Shown piece after piece: positions 41,385 through 51,716 of a stretch of DNA of 64,000 nt (positions are counted from its first letter, which is position 1; each line of letters opens with the position of its first letter). Source of the DNA: Klebsiella variicola (lineage in GTDB: Bacteria; Pseudomonadota; Gammaproteobacteria; Enterobacterales; Enterobacteriaceae). Location: positions 5,022,001 through 5,086,000 of the forward strand of contig NZ_CP010523.2 in assembly GCF_000828055.2 (NCBI RefSeq). Reading direction: 5' to 3'. Made by a program: the position numbers and the translations under genes. The notes beneath the pieces were generated by a model, which was not told the origin of the DNA, ran no database searches, and was given only the letters and a program-made list of their open reading frames with translations.

Positions 41385-41774
41385 ATGAAAGAATTATCTA
41401 TTATGGAAATGGATTACGTCTCTGGTGCTGCTGATACCCCAGGATGGGGCACCGGATATATCTGGGACTTTAGCTCTGCCCAGAGTGCGATCACCTCTCT
41501 CGCCAACAATCTCTTTCAGGCAGGTGCAGGTCTGATTATCGGTGGGGTAGGCGGAACACTCGGCGGCATGGCAACAGGCGCCGCCATCGGCGGCAATACT
41601 GGCGGCAATCTCGGATTCGGTCTGATTGGTGCCTTGGGTGGTGCCATCGTCGGTGGTATTGCTGGCCTGGTCGGTGGTCTGACTGCGGGCTTATTCGGCG
41701 GTTTCGATACCGTTTTTCAAATTGCCGAAGACGTACTGTATGCGGCCTTCAATGGTACGTTTGTTCTCTGGTAA
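41385..41774 (+). CDS. Microcin-like glycine-zipper peptide precursor, copy 2
   Basis: This 129-aa paralogue has leader MKELSIMEMDYVSGA and mature start ADTPGWGTGYIW. It differs from copy 1 at scattered positions, notably GGNTGGNLGFG in the centre and the end FNGTFVLW. The ATG at 41385 follows GAAGGA; an in-frame ATG at 41370 would put five residues in front of the conserved leader. It shares 155 identical bases with copy 3 (41439-41593). Confidence 0.8.
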   Translation: MKELSIMEMDYVSGAADTPGWGTGYIWDFSSAQSAITSLANNLFQAGAGLIIGGVGGTLGGMATGAAIGGNTGGNLGFGLIGALGGAIVGGIAGLVGGLTAGLFGGFDTVFQIAEDVLYAAFNGTFVLW

Positions 41775-41840
41775 GCAAACCGAACCAAGCAGATCCTAAT
41801 TTAGGATTTTTATAACTTTCTTATTGCAAAGGAATTCGCA

Positions 41841-42230
41841 ATGAAAGAATTATCAATGGTCGAAATGGATTGCGTCTCTGGTGCTGCTGATACACCAGGA
41901 TGGGGCACCGGATATATCTGGGACTTTAGCTCTGCCCAGAGTGCGATCACCTCTCTCGCCAACAATCTCTTTCAGGCAGGTGCAGGTCTGATTATCGGTG
42001 GGGTAGGCGGAACACTCGGCGGCATGGCAACAGGCGCCGCCATCGGCGGAAATACCGGCGGTATGTTAGGCTTCGGTCTGATTGGTGCCTTGGGTGGTGC
42101 CATCGTCGGCGGTATTGCTGGCCTGGTCGGTGGCCTAACTGCAGGCCTTTTTGGTGGTTACGATACTGTCTGCCAAATTTTCGAAGATGTATTGTACGCA
42201 GGGTTCAACGGTACTTTAGTATTTTGGTAA
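41841..42230 (+). CDS. Microcin-like glycine-zipper peptide precursor, copy 3
   Basis: This 129-aa paralogue has leader MKELSMVEMDCVSGA and end FNGTLVFW; a Cys occurs in the leader and another near residue 113 (VCQIFEDV). At DNA level it is a mosaic: 41895-42049 equals copy 2 exactly, and 42039-42088 equals copy 1 exactly. AAAGGA precedes the start. The transport signal and context are as for copy 1. Confidence 0.8.
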   Translation: MKELSMVEMDCVSGAADTPGWGTGYIWDFSSAQSAITSLANNLFQAGAGLIIGGVGGTLGGMATGAAIGGNTGGMLGFGLIGALGGAIVGGIAGLVGGLTAGLFGGYDTVCQIFEDVLYAGFNGTLVFW

Positions 42231-42247
42231 TTTAATCAAAATACTAT

Positions 42248-42382
42248 ATCGTCAGCTGGGCCGCTGGTCTGGTTGGTGACTTAACCACTGACGTCTTTAG
42301 GGGGCTCAATATCGCTTCCCAGATTACTGAAGACATGTTATATGCGGTTTTTAACGCCACGTCTGTACTCTGGGAAACATAA
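42248..42382 (+). pseudogene. 3' remnant of a fourth microcin-like peptide gene
   Basis: The frame from 42248 reads IVSWAAGLVGDLTTDVF and goes on to ITEDMLYAVFNATSVLW before a stop at 42382. It lines up with the last ~43 residues of copies 1-3 (IVGGIAGLVGGLTAGLF, IAEDVLYAAFNGTFVLW) but has no start, leader or glycine-zipper region. It is a decayed, truncated copy. Confidence 0.82.
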
Positions 42383-42396
42383 ATGACCCCCTTCAT

Positions 42397-42420
42397 AAGG
42401 CCCGCCCTCGGGCCTTTTCT
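42397..42420 (+). terminator. Terminator after the peptide genes
   Basis: The stem AAGGCCCG/CGGGCCTT has a four-base loop followed by TTCT. It separates the peptide genes from the exporter genes and could let the peptides be made in excess of the transporter. Confidence 0.85.
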
Positions 42421-42444
42421 CTCCCATTAAAAAAGTAGACACAT

Positions 42445-43731
42445 ATGGCACAAAATATTTATCGCAAGGAAGCGATCGAATATAAAAAATATCACTGGAA
42501 GGGCAAAGCACTTCTGTTGGCAGGGATGCCTGCCTGGCTAATTACCCTGCTGGCGTGTACCTTTTTAATCGTCCTAATATTCATGCTGATTTTTTTTAAC
42601 TATACCCAGCGCATTAATGTGTATGGTGAAGTCGTCACGTTACCGCACTCCATCAACGTTTTTGCTCCGCAACAGGGTTTTGTCGTTAAGCAATTTGTTA
42701 ACATCGGTGATGTTGTAAAAAAAGGAACTCCGCTCTACGAACTTGATGTCTCCAGACATACCACCAGTGGTAACGTTAGTCTGGCTATGACAGAGGTGAT
42801 CGATGAAAAAATCAGTAATGCAAAAGAAATTATTCAGAAGATTACCGAAAACAAAAAAGAAACTGTTGATGCGCTAAATGACCAGCTCACCAGCGTAGAA
42901 TCTTCTCTACATGAAACCGTGCGTATGTTGGCAAATACTCAAGCTGGCCTGAAAAAGATGCGTACCAATCTTTCCAGCTACGATGACTATCTTAAAAAGG
43001 GGCTAATTACTAAAGATCAGTATAATTATCAGCATAACCTTTATTTTCAACAGCAGAGTTCCTACCAATCGCTTACCAGCCAAAAAATGCAACTGGAGAC
43101 GCAGTTAACACAGCTTAAGAGCGATATGGTGACTAAATCTGCTGATTTTGATAACCAGATCTCAAGCCAAAAGAACCAAATCAATGACTATAAAAATCAG
43201 CGTGTCGAGTCTAGCGCAAACGACAATGCTATCATTAAAGCAACTGCCGACGGAAAAATAGAATCATTAGCAGTGACTAGCGGTCAAATGGTTGATCGTG
43301 GCAGCAGCCTTGCACAGATTAAGCCCATCGGGAATGTTGAATATTATCTAATGCTTTGGCTACCTAACAATAGTATTCCCTATATTAAGGTTGGGGACAC
43401 CATAAATATTCGTTATGAAGCCTTTCCTTCAGATAAATTTGGACAATTTCCTGGTAAGGTAGCGACTATCTCAACGGTTCCTGCCTCTCGACAAGAGTTA
43501 CAAGAGTATAACAACGTTGGTAATGCGGCTAACCAACAAGATATCACTTTATATAAGGCCTTAGTATCTATAGAAGACAGTTCATTTCGCTATAACGATA
43601 AAGTTTTAACACTTTCAAACGGACTAAAAGCAGAAGCAACTGTCTTCCTGGAAGAGCGACCACTTTATATGTGGATGTTTACTCCTTTCTATAAAATCTC
43701 TCACAGTGTAAATGGGCCGATCAATGATTAA
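42445..43731 (+). CDS. Peptide-export membrane-fusion protein (CvaA/HlyD family)
   Basis: This 428-aa adaptor has a cytoplasmic N-terminus, one membrane helix at about 30-51 (AWLITLLACTFLIVLIFMLIFF), a lipoyl-like half motif (FAPQQGFVVKQFVNIGDVVKKGTPLYELD), a coiled coil (about 105-260) and a second half (KATADGKIESLAVTSGQMVDRGSSL). It should bridge the ABC transporter to TolC, which is not encoded here. Its stop overlaps the transporter start by 8 bp (ATGATTAA). Architecture matches CvaA of the microcin V system. Confidence 0.92.
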   Translation: MAQNIYRKEAIEYKKYHWKGKALLLAGMPAWLITLLACTFLIVLIFMLIFFNYTQRINVYGEVVTLPHSINVFAPQQGFVVKQFVNIGDVVKKGTPLYELDVSRHTTSGNVSLAMTEVIDEKISNAKEIIQKITENKKETVDALNDQLTSVESSLHETVRMLANTQAGLKKMRTNLSSYDDYLKKGLITKDQYNYQHNLYFQQQSSYQSLTSQKMQLETQLTQLKSDMVTKSADFDNQISSQKNQINDYKNQRVESSANDNAIIKATADGKIESLAVTSGQMVDRGSSLAQIKPIGNVEYYLMLWLPNNSIPYIKVGDTINIRYEAFPSDKFGQFPGKVATISTVPASRQELQEYNNVGNAANQQDITLYKALVSIEDSSFRYNDKVLTLSNGLKAEATVFLEERPLYMWMFTPFYKISHSVNGPIND

Positions 43732-45841
43732 CGAATTATTTGACAAAATTACTTCTCGCGTAAATTTTTCGTTACGTCGAAAAGCCCCTATTATATTGCA
43801 ATCCGAAGGCTCAGAATGTGGCATTGCATGTCTGGCAATGATATGTGGCTACCATGGTCTCGAAATTGATTTATTTAATTTTCGTCATCGTTTCGGTAGC
43901 GCAACGCAAGGTGCAACACTATTATCACTTAGCAAAACGGCCGAACAAGCGCAACTCAAAAGTCGCGCGCTTTCTCTTGATCTTGATGAAATCCAACAAT
44001 TGAAACTACCCTGTATTTTACATTGGGATTTAAATCATTACGTAGTACTAATAAAACGCAAGAAAAATAGTTTCATTATTCACGATCCGGCAATGGGTAA
44101 ACGTGTTATAGGCATAAAAGAAATGTCAAATCACTTTACCGGCGTTGCACTTGAATTATGGCCTGATAACAACTTTCAGCAGGAAAAAGCAAAAAGTCGC
44201 TTACGCCTCATTGACCTGATGAAAAACATCAGTGGTCTAAAAAATGCTTTGCTTAAAATTTTTGCTTATTCGGTTGTTGTTGAAGCAATCAACCTGCTAT
44301 TACCCATTGGCACCCAACTGGTAACCGACCATGTAATTATTGCTCACGATGAAAGCCTTTTAGCTGTCATCTGCATCGGTTTAGTAATGTTTACGTTATT
44401 TCGGACGTTCATCAGCATGTTACGTGCATGGACCTCATTAACATTAAACACCTTAACCAGTATTCAATGGAAAACTACGCTATTTGATCATTTAATGAGC
44501 CTGCCACTCTCTTTCTTTGAAAAGCGGCATCTGGGTGATATTCAATCACGTTTTTCTTCATTAGATACAATTCGCTCAACGTTTACTAACAGCATCATCT
44601 CCGGATTGATAGACCTGATCATGACTGTTGGCTTAATCATCATGCTGACGCTGTATGGCGGATGGTTGGTCTGGGTAGTGATCGGGTTTACTCTGTGTTA
44701 CGCCATCATGCGTCTGGCGACTTACCAGTTCTATCGCCGAGTGGCGGAAGAGCAGGTTGTAAAAGGCGCGCGTTCCAGCTCACATTTTATGGAATCATTG
44801 TATGGCATCTCTACAATCAAGGCTCTCGATCTTAAAGGGCGGCGTTCGGAACATTGGCTTAACATCAATATTGAAGCCTGTAATGCTGGTATTAAACAAA
44901 CACGCTTCGATATGCTATTCGGTGGTATAAACACCTTAATTACATCAATAGATCAGGTCGTTATCCTGTGGTTAGGGGCAGTCATGGTTATTGATAACGA
45001 AATGACGCTTGGGATGTTTATGGCATTTAATGCCTTCCGTGGCCAGTTCTCGCAACGAGCGTCAAGCCTGGTGGACTTAAGTATGCAGCTACGCATGCTC
45101 TCTTTACATAATGAACGTCTCTCTGAGATCGTTTTCACCGAGCCTGAAAAAGAACTCCCGGCCAGGCGTATATTTGAAGAGAATAGAGGTGTCGCCCTCA
45201 ACGTTCAAAACTTGAGCTATCAATATGATCCGTTTACCAAGCCAATTTTCAGCGATCTTAATATTAATGTCCTACCTGGCGAATCAATTGCGCTGGTCGG
45301 TCCCTCAGGTATTGGCAAAACGACGCTCTTGAAAGTGATGTGTGGTCTTCTGACCCCCACTCATGGGGAAGTCGTTGTTGAAGGTTTAGATATCTCAAAA
45401 ATTGGTTTAAATAACTATCGCATGAGTACAGCTTGTGTATTGCAGGAAGATCGCCTGTTTTCTGGCTCAATTGCGGATAATATCTGTAGTTTTGAAGATA
45501 ACCCTGACATGGAGTTTGTGATGCATTGTGCCAAACTCAGCAACATTCATGATGAAATCATGAAGATGCCAATGGGATACGAAACCCTGGTTGGGGAATT
45601 AGGCCTGGGGATCTCTGGTGGACAGAAACAGCGTCTGCTTATCGCTCGTGCACTTTATCGTAAGCCAAATATTTTATTTATGGATGAAGCTACCAGTCAC
45701 CTGGATTTGGCTAATGAATCTTATATTAATCAGTCCATATCATCGTTAAGTATTACTCGTATTATCGTGGCACACCGGCCATCAACAATTGCTTCAGCAG
45801 ATAGAATCATCGATCTCTCAAGCAAAAACATTCATAAATAA
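43724..45841 (+). CDS. Peptidase-containing ABC exporter (C39, CvaB type)
   Basis: This 705-aa protein cleaves double-glycine leaders and exports the peptide. The N-terminal C39 peptidase domain has Gln26, catalytic Cys32 (SECGIACLAM), His105 (DLNHYVVL) and Asp121 (HDPAMG), so it looks active. Six membrane helices (about 165-440) follow. The ATPase has Walker A GPSGIGKTT, signature GISGGQKQR, Walker B ILFMDEAT and H-loop IVAHRPS. The ATG at 43724 overlaps the adaptor stop. It is the presumed exporter for the three peptides upstream and possibly for the orphan at 5258. Confidence 0.94.
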   Translation: MINELFDKITSRVNFSLRRKAPIILQSEGSECGIACLAMICGYHGLEIDLFNFRHRFGSATQGATLLSLSKTAEQAQLKSRALSLDLDEIQQLKLPCILHWDLNHYVVLIKRKKNSFIIHDPAMGKRVIGIKEMSNHFTGVALELWPDNNFQQEKAKSRLRLIDLMKNISGLKNALLKIFAYSVVVEAINLLLPIGTQLVTDHVIIAHDESLLAVICIGLVMFTLFRTFISMLRAWTSLTLNTLTSIQWKTTLFDHLMSLPLSFFEKRHLGDIQSRFSSLDTIRSTFTNSIISGLIDLIMTVGLIIMLTLYGGWLVWVVIGFTLCYAIMRLATYQFYRRVAEEQVVKGARSSSHFMESLYGISTIKALDLKGRRSEHWLNINIEACNAGIKQTRFDMLFGGINTLITSIDQVVILWLGAVMVIDNEMTLGMFMAFNAFRGQFSQRASSLVDLSMQLRMLSLHNERLSEIVFTEPEKELPARRIFEENRGVALNVQNLSYQYDPFTKPIFSDLNINVLPGESIALVGPSGIGKTTLLKVMCGLLTPTHGEVVVEGLDISKIGLNNYRMSTACVLQEDRLFSGSIADNICSFEDNPDMEFVMHCAKLSNIHDEIMKMPMGYETLVGELGLGISGGQKQRLLIARALYRKPNILFMDEATSHLDLANESYINQSISSLSITRIIVAHRPSTIASADRIIDLSSKNIHK

Positions 45842-45866
45842 TTGTTAATCTCAAGGAAGGAGAAAA

Positions 45867-46733
45867 ATGAATAACCTCATTAAAGGCATCAATACCGGAA
45901 CTATCATGCATGAAGGACATTTATTAGCGATTGTTCTCAAAGTCCGCAATAGTGATGGCATTGATGAATGTTATACAATGCAGCATACGGTCATTCGTGA
46001 TTTTTTATTAATTACGCAGAATAGACTAATGGCGGTAATGGAGCGACTGCAAAAAGACGGTGAAAAATATAAAACTGTTCTCATCGCGGAAAGCCAGGCT
46101 CTTATTAGTCAGTCACCAGTTATGCAACAGGAAGACGTCGAATGTCCCGATCCTGCAAAGCGCATCATGTCAATCGCTTTAAAGAAAGATAGTGAAACCT
46201 TTACCATCATCGCTGCTTTACAAAGCGAGCAAATTGTTACCTTACGCTTCAGTAATGGTCAGGCAGAGATCATATTACGCGCAATGATTCAGGCACTACA
46301 AAACTCCGGTGATAAAGAAGCGATTCTTCATTTCAGCGGAACCCTTGATTTTATTATGCTCTACGACTGCGAACTTGATGAAAGCGCGACCATGAATTAT
46401 CAACACTATTCTCATGATGAATGGCGAAAGGCGTTATTTCCCAATCATGTCGCCATTCTGTTTAGCTACCACACCGATGATGGTGAGAAACTACTATGCG
46501 GATGTATCGTCAAGACCTACCTCAACGCTAACGATCAGCAAATTCAAAATGTTGCATTACGTATAATGCACCTTATACCTAAATTTCGCGGATATAACGA
46601 TAAGCATCAGATAAAACGGACGTTTATGCATGACCTCCCTGCCGAAGATGGACAGACGTTATCGGCCGAACAAGGCTTAAAATTCCTGAAAAACTACTAT
46701 CAGGAAACTAAAGTCTCTTTAGGGATTAAATAA
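45867..46733 (+). CDS. yjeJ: YjeJ-like protein of unknown function
   Basis: This is a 288-aa cytoplasmic-looking protein with no signal peptide or membrane helix. I assign it to YjeJ because it occupies the yjeJ position and orientation between epmB and yjeI as in E. coli, and length and the N-terminal IKGxNT pattern agree with what I recall of that protein. The AAGGAAGGAG site is strong. It follows the C39 transporter by only 25 bp, so it may be co-transcribed with it, and a role in immunity or regulation cannot be excluded from sequence alone. Confidence 0.6.
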   Translation: MNNLIKGINTGTIMHEGHLLAIVLKVRNSDGIDECYTMQHTVIRDFLLITQNRLMAVMERLQKDGEKYKTVLIAESQALISQSPVMQQEDVECPDPAKRIMSIALKKDSETFTIIAALQSEQIVTLRFSNGQAEIILRAMIQALQNSGDKEAILHFSGTLDFIMLYDCELDESATMNYQHYSHDEWRKALFPNHVAILFSYHTDDGEKLLCGCIVKTYLNANDQQIQNVALRIMHLIPKFRGYNDKHQIKRTFMHDLPAEDGQTLSAEQGLKFLKNYYQETKVSLGIK

Positions 46734-46738
46734 CACCA

Positions 46739-46769
46739 CGCCTCTCTCCGCGCTCGCAGAGAGAGGCGT
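46739..46769. terminator. Stem-loop between convergent yjeJ-like gene and yjeI
   Basis: Ten-base arms ACGCCTCTCT/AGAGAGGCGT with an 11-base loop lie between the two convergent stop codons. There is no long T-run on either side. Confidence 0.6.
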
Positions 46770-46775
46770 CACGCA

Positions 46776-47129
46776 TCAGTTCGGGCACTTATAAACCTGG
46801 CCGTTCATTTCGCTGTCGGTAGGTACAAAGCTCGACAGCAGGTTCTGCGTCGGGCTGCTGACGCCGTAAATCACGTTTCCGCCCATCGCTGCCGCCTGGT
46901 TGCGCAGGGCGTTTGCCGCACCGCGCATGGAACCACCCTCATCGCCATTCTGGCCGGAGAGCCAGTTGCTCTGTTTACCCGTCGCGGTCCCTAACAGCTG
47001 ACACTCTGCGCCCGGCTTCTCCTGCACGAAGCGCACATTCTGGCCGGCAGAGGTTAATTCATTGCTGGAACTGCAACCTGCCAACAGTAAGGCTGCGCCG
47101 ACAATCCCTGCTAAATATTTTACCTGCAT
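46776..47129 (-). CDS. yjeI: YjeI, DUF4156 lipoprotein
   Basis: This 117-aa predicted lipoprotein starts MQVKYLAGIVGAALLLAGC, with the lipobox Cys at 19, followed by SSSNELTSAG and ending QVYKCPN. Length and sequence match E. coli YjeI next to groEL. Function is unknown. An ATG at 47141 would add four residues. It shows that the backbone resumes here after the accessory island. Confidence 0.92.
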   Translation of the reverse strand: MQVKYLAGIVGAALLLAGCSSSNELTSAGQNVRFVQEKPGAECQLLGTATGKQSNWLSGQNGDEGGSMRGAANALRNQAAAMGGNVIYGVSSPTQNLLSSFVPTDSEMNGQVYKCPN

Positions 47130-47330
47130 GTTATTCCCCATGATCGATGAGCTGGACGCACTGGCCCGGATGTAAATCTATCATCCTTCAAACTGCGTCG
47201 GCATGAGCCGCGTTCATTCCCTCCCCGGTCGCGCTTGTCAGTTCACGCCCGAAACGGAGGTGCTTGCCGCTCTGATGCAGCTTAAATGATTTTTATGTAT
47301 AAGCCTTATACTAAAAAGCGCGCCAAAAGA

Positions 47331-47362
47331 AAAACCCCCAGCCATTGCTGGCCAGGGGTTTC
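47331..47362 (-). terminator. Terminator of groES-groEL
   Basis: On the minus strand AACCCCTGGCCAGC and GCTGGGGGTT pair across a short loop, followed by TTTCTTTT, 28 bases after the groEL stop. Confidence 0.85.
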
Positions 47363-47389
47363 TGCTTTTTTATGCCGTAGAGCGCACGA

Positions 47390-49048
<1,659 letters not shown>

Positions 49049-49073
49049 TCAAATTCGTTCAGGGTCGTGCGAA

Positions 49074-49427
<354 letters not shown>

Positions 49428-49447
49428 TTACCGGCTAGTGCAGAGAG

Positions 49448-49478
49448 AGATGGGGGTGGCCATTTCCCGCTTCAAGGG
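49448..49478 (-). promoter_or_regulatory. Sigma-32 heat-shock promoter of groES-groEL
   Basis: On the minus strand the -35 element CCCTTGAAG and the -10 element CCCCATCT are 14 bases apart. These are the recalled E. coli groE heat-shock elements nearly unchanged. The start point would be about 75 bases before groES. Confidence 0.88.
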
Positions 49479-49599
49479 CAAAATCAAAAAAAATTTTTAC
49501 CTTTGCGCTAGCGCGCAAAAAGCAGCGCTATCGGCCAATGCGTCATAAGGAAAAGCGATTGTGATACTCTCTTTTTTTTCACTGGCGCAGGATGGAATC

Positions 49600-50850
49600 A
49601 TGAGTGGTTTAAAACAGGAGTTGGGACTGGGACAGGGAGTCGGATTACTTTCCACCTCATTGCTGGGTACCGGCGTCTTCGCCGTCCCGGCGCTGGCGGC
49701 GCTGGTCGCTGGCGATAACAGTCTGTGGGCATGGCCGCTGCTCATTCTCCTTGTTTTCCCGATTGCCATCGTCTTTGCCCTGCTGGGCCGCCATTTTCCC
49801 AGCGCGGCCGGCGTGGCCCACTTTGTCGATATGGCATTTGGCCCACGTCTGGCCAGCGTCACCGGCTGGCTGTTTTTATCCGTTATCCCGGTCGGACTCC
49901 CCGCCGCGCTGCACATCGCCACCGGCTTCGGCCAGGCGCTGTTCGGCTGGCATGATGCGCAGCTACTGTTGGCGGAGCTGGGCACCCTGGCCATCGTCTG
50001 GTGGATCGGTTCGCGTGGCGCCAGCTCCAGCGCCAACCTGCAGACGCTGGTTGCCGTGCTGATTGTGGCGCTGATCGTCGCCGTCTGGTGGCGTGGCGGG
50101 ATAAGCTCGGCGCAGATCCCCTTCCCCGCCCTGACGGAGATCGACCATGGTCAGCTCTTCTCCGCGCTATCGGTCATGTTCTGGTGCTTTGTCGGTCTGG
50201 AAGCTTTTGCTCACCTGGCCTCGGAGTTTAAACATCCCGAGCGTGACTTCCCCAGGGCGCTGATGATAGGCCTGCTGCTTGCCGGTTCGGTCTACTGGGC
50301 CTGTACCGTGCTGGTGCTGCACTTCCACGCCTTTGGCGAGGAGATGGCGGCGGCGGCGTCACTACCGAACATCGTGGTCCGTCTGTTCGGTGTCGAAGCG
50401 CTGTGGGTGGCCTGCGTCATCGGCTATCTCGCCTGTTTCGCCAGCCTCAACATCTATATTCAAAGCTTCGCCCGCCTGGTCTGGTCGCAGGCGCAGCATA
50501 AGCCCGAAAGCTACCTCGCACGGCTGTCGCCACGGCAGATCCCGCGCAATGCCCTCAACGCCGTGCTGGGCTCCTGCGTGGTCAGCACCCTGTGTATCTA
50601 TTTGCTCGATATCAATCTGGACGCGCTGATCGTCTATGCCAACGGCATTTTCATCATGATCTATCTGCTGTGCATGCTGGCAGGCTGTCGTTTGCTGCGC
50701 GGGCGCTATCGGCTATTGGCGGTGGTGGGCAGCATTCTCTGTCTGCTGCTGCTGGCGATGGTCGGCTGGAAGAGTCTGTACGCGCTGGTGATGCTGGCGG
50801 GGCTGTGGCTGTTTTTACCCAGGCGCAAGCTGGCGACAGGTAGCGTGTAA
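49600..50850 (+). CDS. yjeH: YjeH, L-methionine/branched-chain amino acid exporter
   Basis: This 416-aa APC-family inner-membrane protein has about 12 helices and starts MSGLKQELGLGQGVGLLSTS. E. coli YjeH (418 aa) exports methionine and branched-chain amino acids, and this gene lies in the same place next to groES and fxsA. The ATG at 49600 is preferred to one at 49561, which would add residues the family lacks. It is convergent with fxsA. Confidence 0.93.
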   Translation: MSGLKQELGLGQGVGLLSTSLLGTGVFAVPALAALVAGDNSLWAWPLLILLVFPIAIVFALLGRHFPSAAGVAHFVDMAFGPRLASVTGWLFLSVIPVGLPAALHIATGFGQALFGWHDAQLLLAELGTLAIVWWIGSRGASSSANLQTLVAVLIVALIVAVWWRGGISSAQIPFPALTEIDHGQLFSALSVMFWCFVGLEAFAHLASEFKHPERDFPRALMIGLLLAGSVYWACTVLVLHFHAFGEEMAAAASLPNIVVRLFGVEALWVACVIGYLACFASLNIYIQSFARLVWSQAQHKPESYLARLSPRQIPRNALNAVLGSCVVSTLCIYLLDINLDALIVYANGIFIMIYLLCMLAGCRLLRGRYRLLAVVGSILCLLLLAMVGWKSLYALVMLAGLWLFLPRRKLATGSV

Positions 50851-50864
50851 GCCAGGAAAGAAAC

Positions 50865-50893
50865 CGGCCCGGTCGCATCTGCTGACCGGGCCG
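50865..50893. terminator. Bidirectional terminator between yjeH and fxsA
   Basis: The stem CGGCCCGGTC/GACCGGGCCG has a nine-base loop between the convergent genes. The stem and loop sequence closely resemble the hairpin after frdD. Confidence 0.7.
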
Positions 50894-50901
50894 GGCGTGT
50901 A

Positions 50902-51378
50902 TTAATCGCGGGGATCGTCCTTATGGTCCAGACGATCGCGCTGCTCATCCTTACGCTGGAATTCCCCTTCGAAGGTCTCACCGCCGCCAGTTCCGGCGCT
51001 AAAGCCGCCGCCCGGCATCCGGCTGAAGCGCAGATGCGGCATCAGCTTCATCGTCAGGTGCTTCTGCACCGGCGGCAGTAACAGCAGCAGGCCAAGGAAG
51101 TCGGTAAAGAACCCCGGGAGCAACAGCAGCAGACCGGCAATAATCAGTGAAACGCTCTTGATCATCTCCGCCGCCGGGCTCTCGCCTGCGGCCATCTTCT
51201 GCTGCATCAGCAGGAAATTTTTGAAGCCCTGGTTACGCACCAGCGACATCCCTACCACCGAGCTAAAGATCACCAGGATTAGGGTCATAAAGACGCCCAG
51301 CACGTGCGCGACCTGAATAAAGATCGATATCTCAATGTAAACGTAAAGAAAAAAGGCAATAAACGGAATCCAACGCAC
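50902..51378 (-). CDS. fxsA: FxsA, inner-membrane protein
   Basis: This 158-aa membrane protein has hydrophobic segments at about 4-22, 24-45 and 68-100 (SLIIAGLLLLLPGFFTDFLG) and a charged C-terminal tail. Its overproduction relieves F-plasmid exclusion of phage T7 in E. coli. The start is GTG at 51378 (VRWIPFIAFFLY), eight bases downstream of AAGGAGA. The ATG at 51393 overlaps that ribosome site and would add five residues. It is divergent from aspA. Confidence 0.93.
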   Translation of the reverse strand: MRWIPFIAFFLYVYIEISIFIQVAHVLGVFMTLILVIFSSVVGMSLVRNQGFKNFLLMQQKMAAGESPAAEMIKSVSLIIAGLLLLLPGFFTDFLGLLLLLPPVQKHLTMKLMPHLRFSRMPGGGFSAGTGGGETFEGEFQRKDEQRDRLDHKDDPRD

Positions 51379-51716
51379 CGGCGTCTCCTTCATCTAACGG
51401 GCGCTGAGCTCAGCCCCCGTAATCATCAATTTGCTGATCGCATCCCACTAAGATGGGGATGCTGCGCGGCTTTTCAATCAGCGGAAATGCTTATTTTTTC
51501 CAGCAATAGGAAAGCGGTGACCCATTTCACAGATTAATAAATCTTCTCACACCCGCGATGTAATAAGTGATCAAGCTTACTGATATTCGCTATCATCAGC
51601 ATATGATCTTGGGCACCAGGCCGGTTAAGGAAATAATCGTCGGCCAGAAAATATACTGAATCCTGGATATTCTGTGTATTTGGTGAATTCATTGGCAGCT
51701 TGAAAAGAAGGTTCAC
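51379..51716. promoter_or_regulatory. Divergent fxsA/aspA regulatory region with candidate CRP site
   Basis: In this 338-bp gap the sequence GGTGA-CCCATT-TCACA at 51516-51531 matches the CRP core TGTGA-N6-TCACA with one mismatch. It lies about 185 bp before aspA. E. coli aspA is catabolite-controlled, so the site is plausible. No gene is evident. Confidence 0.55.
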
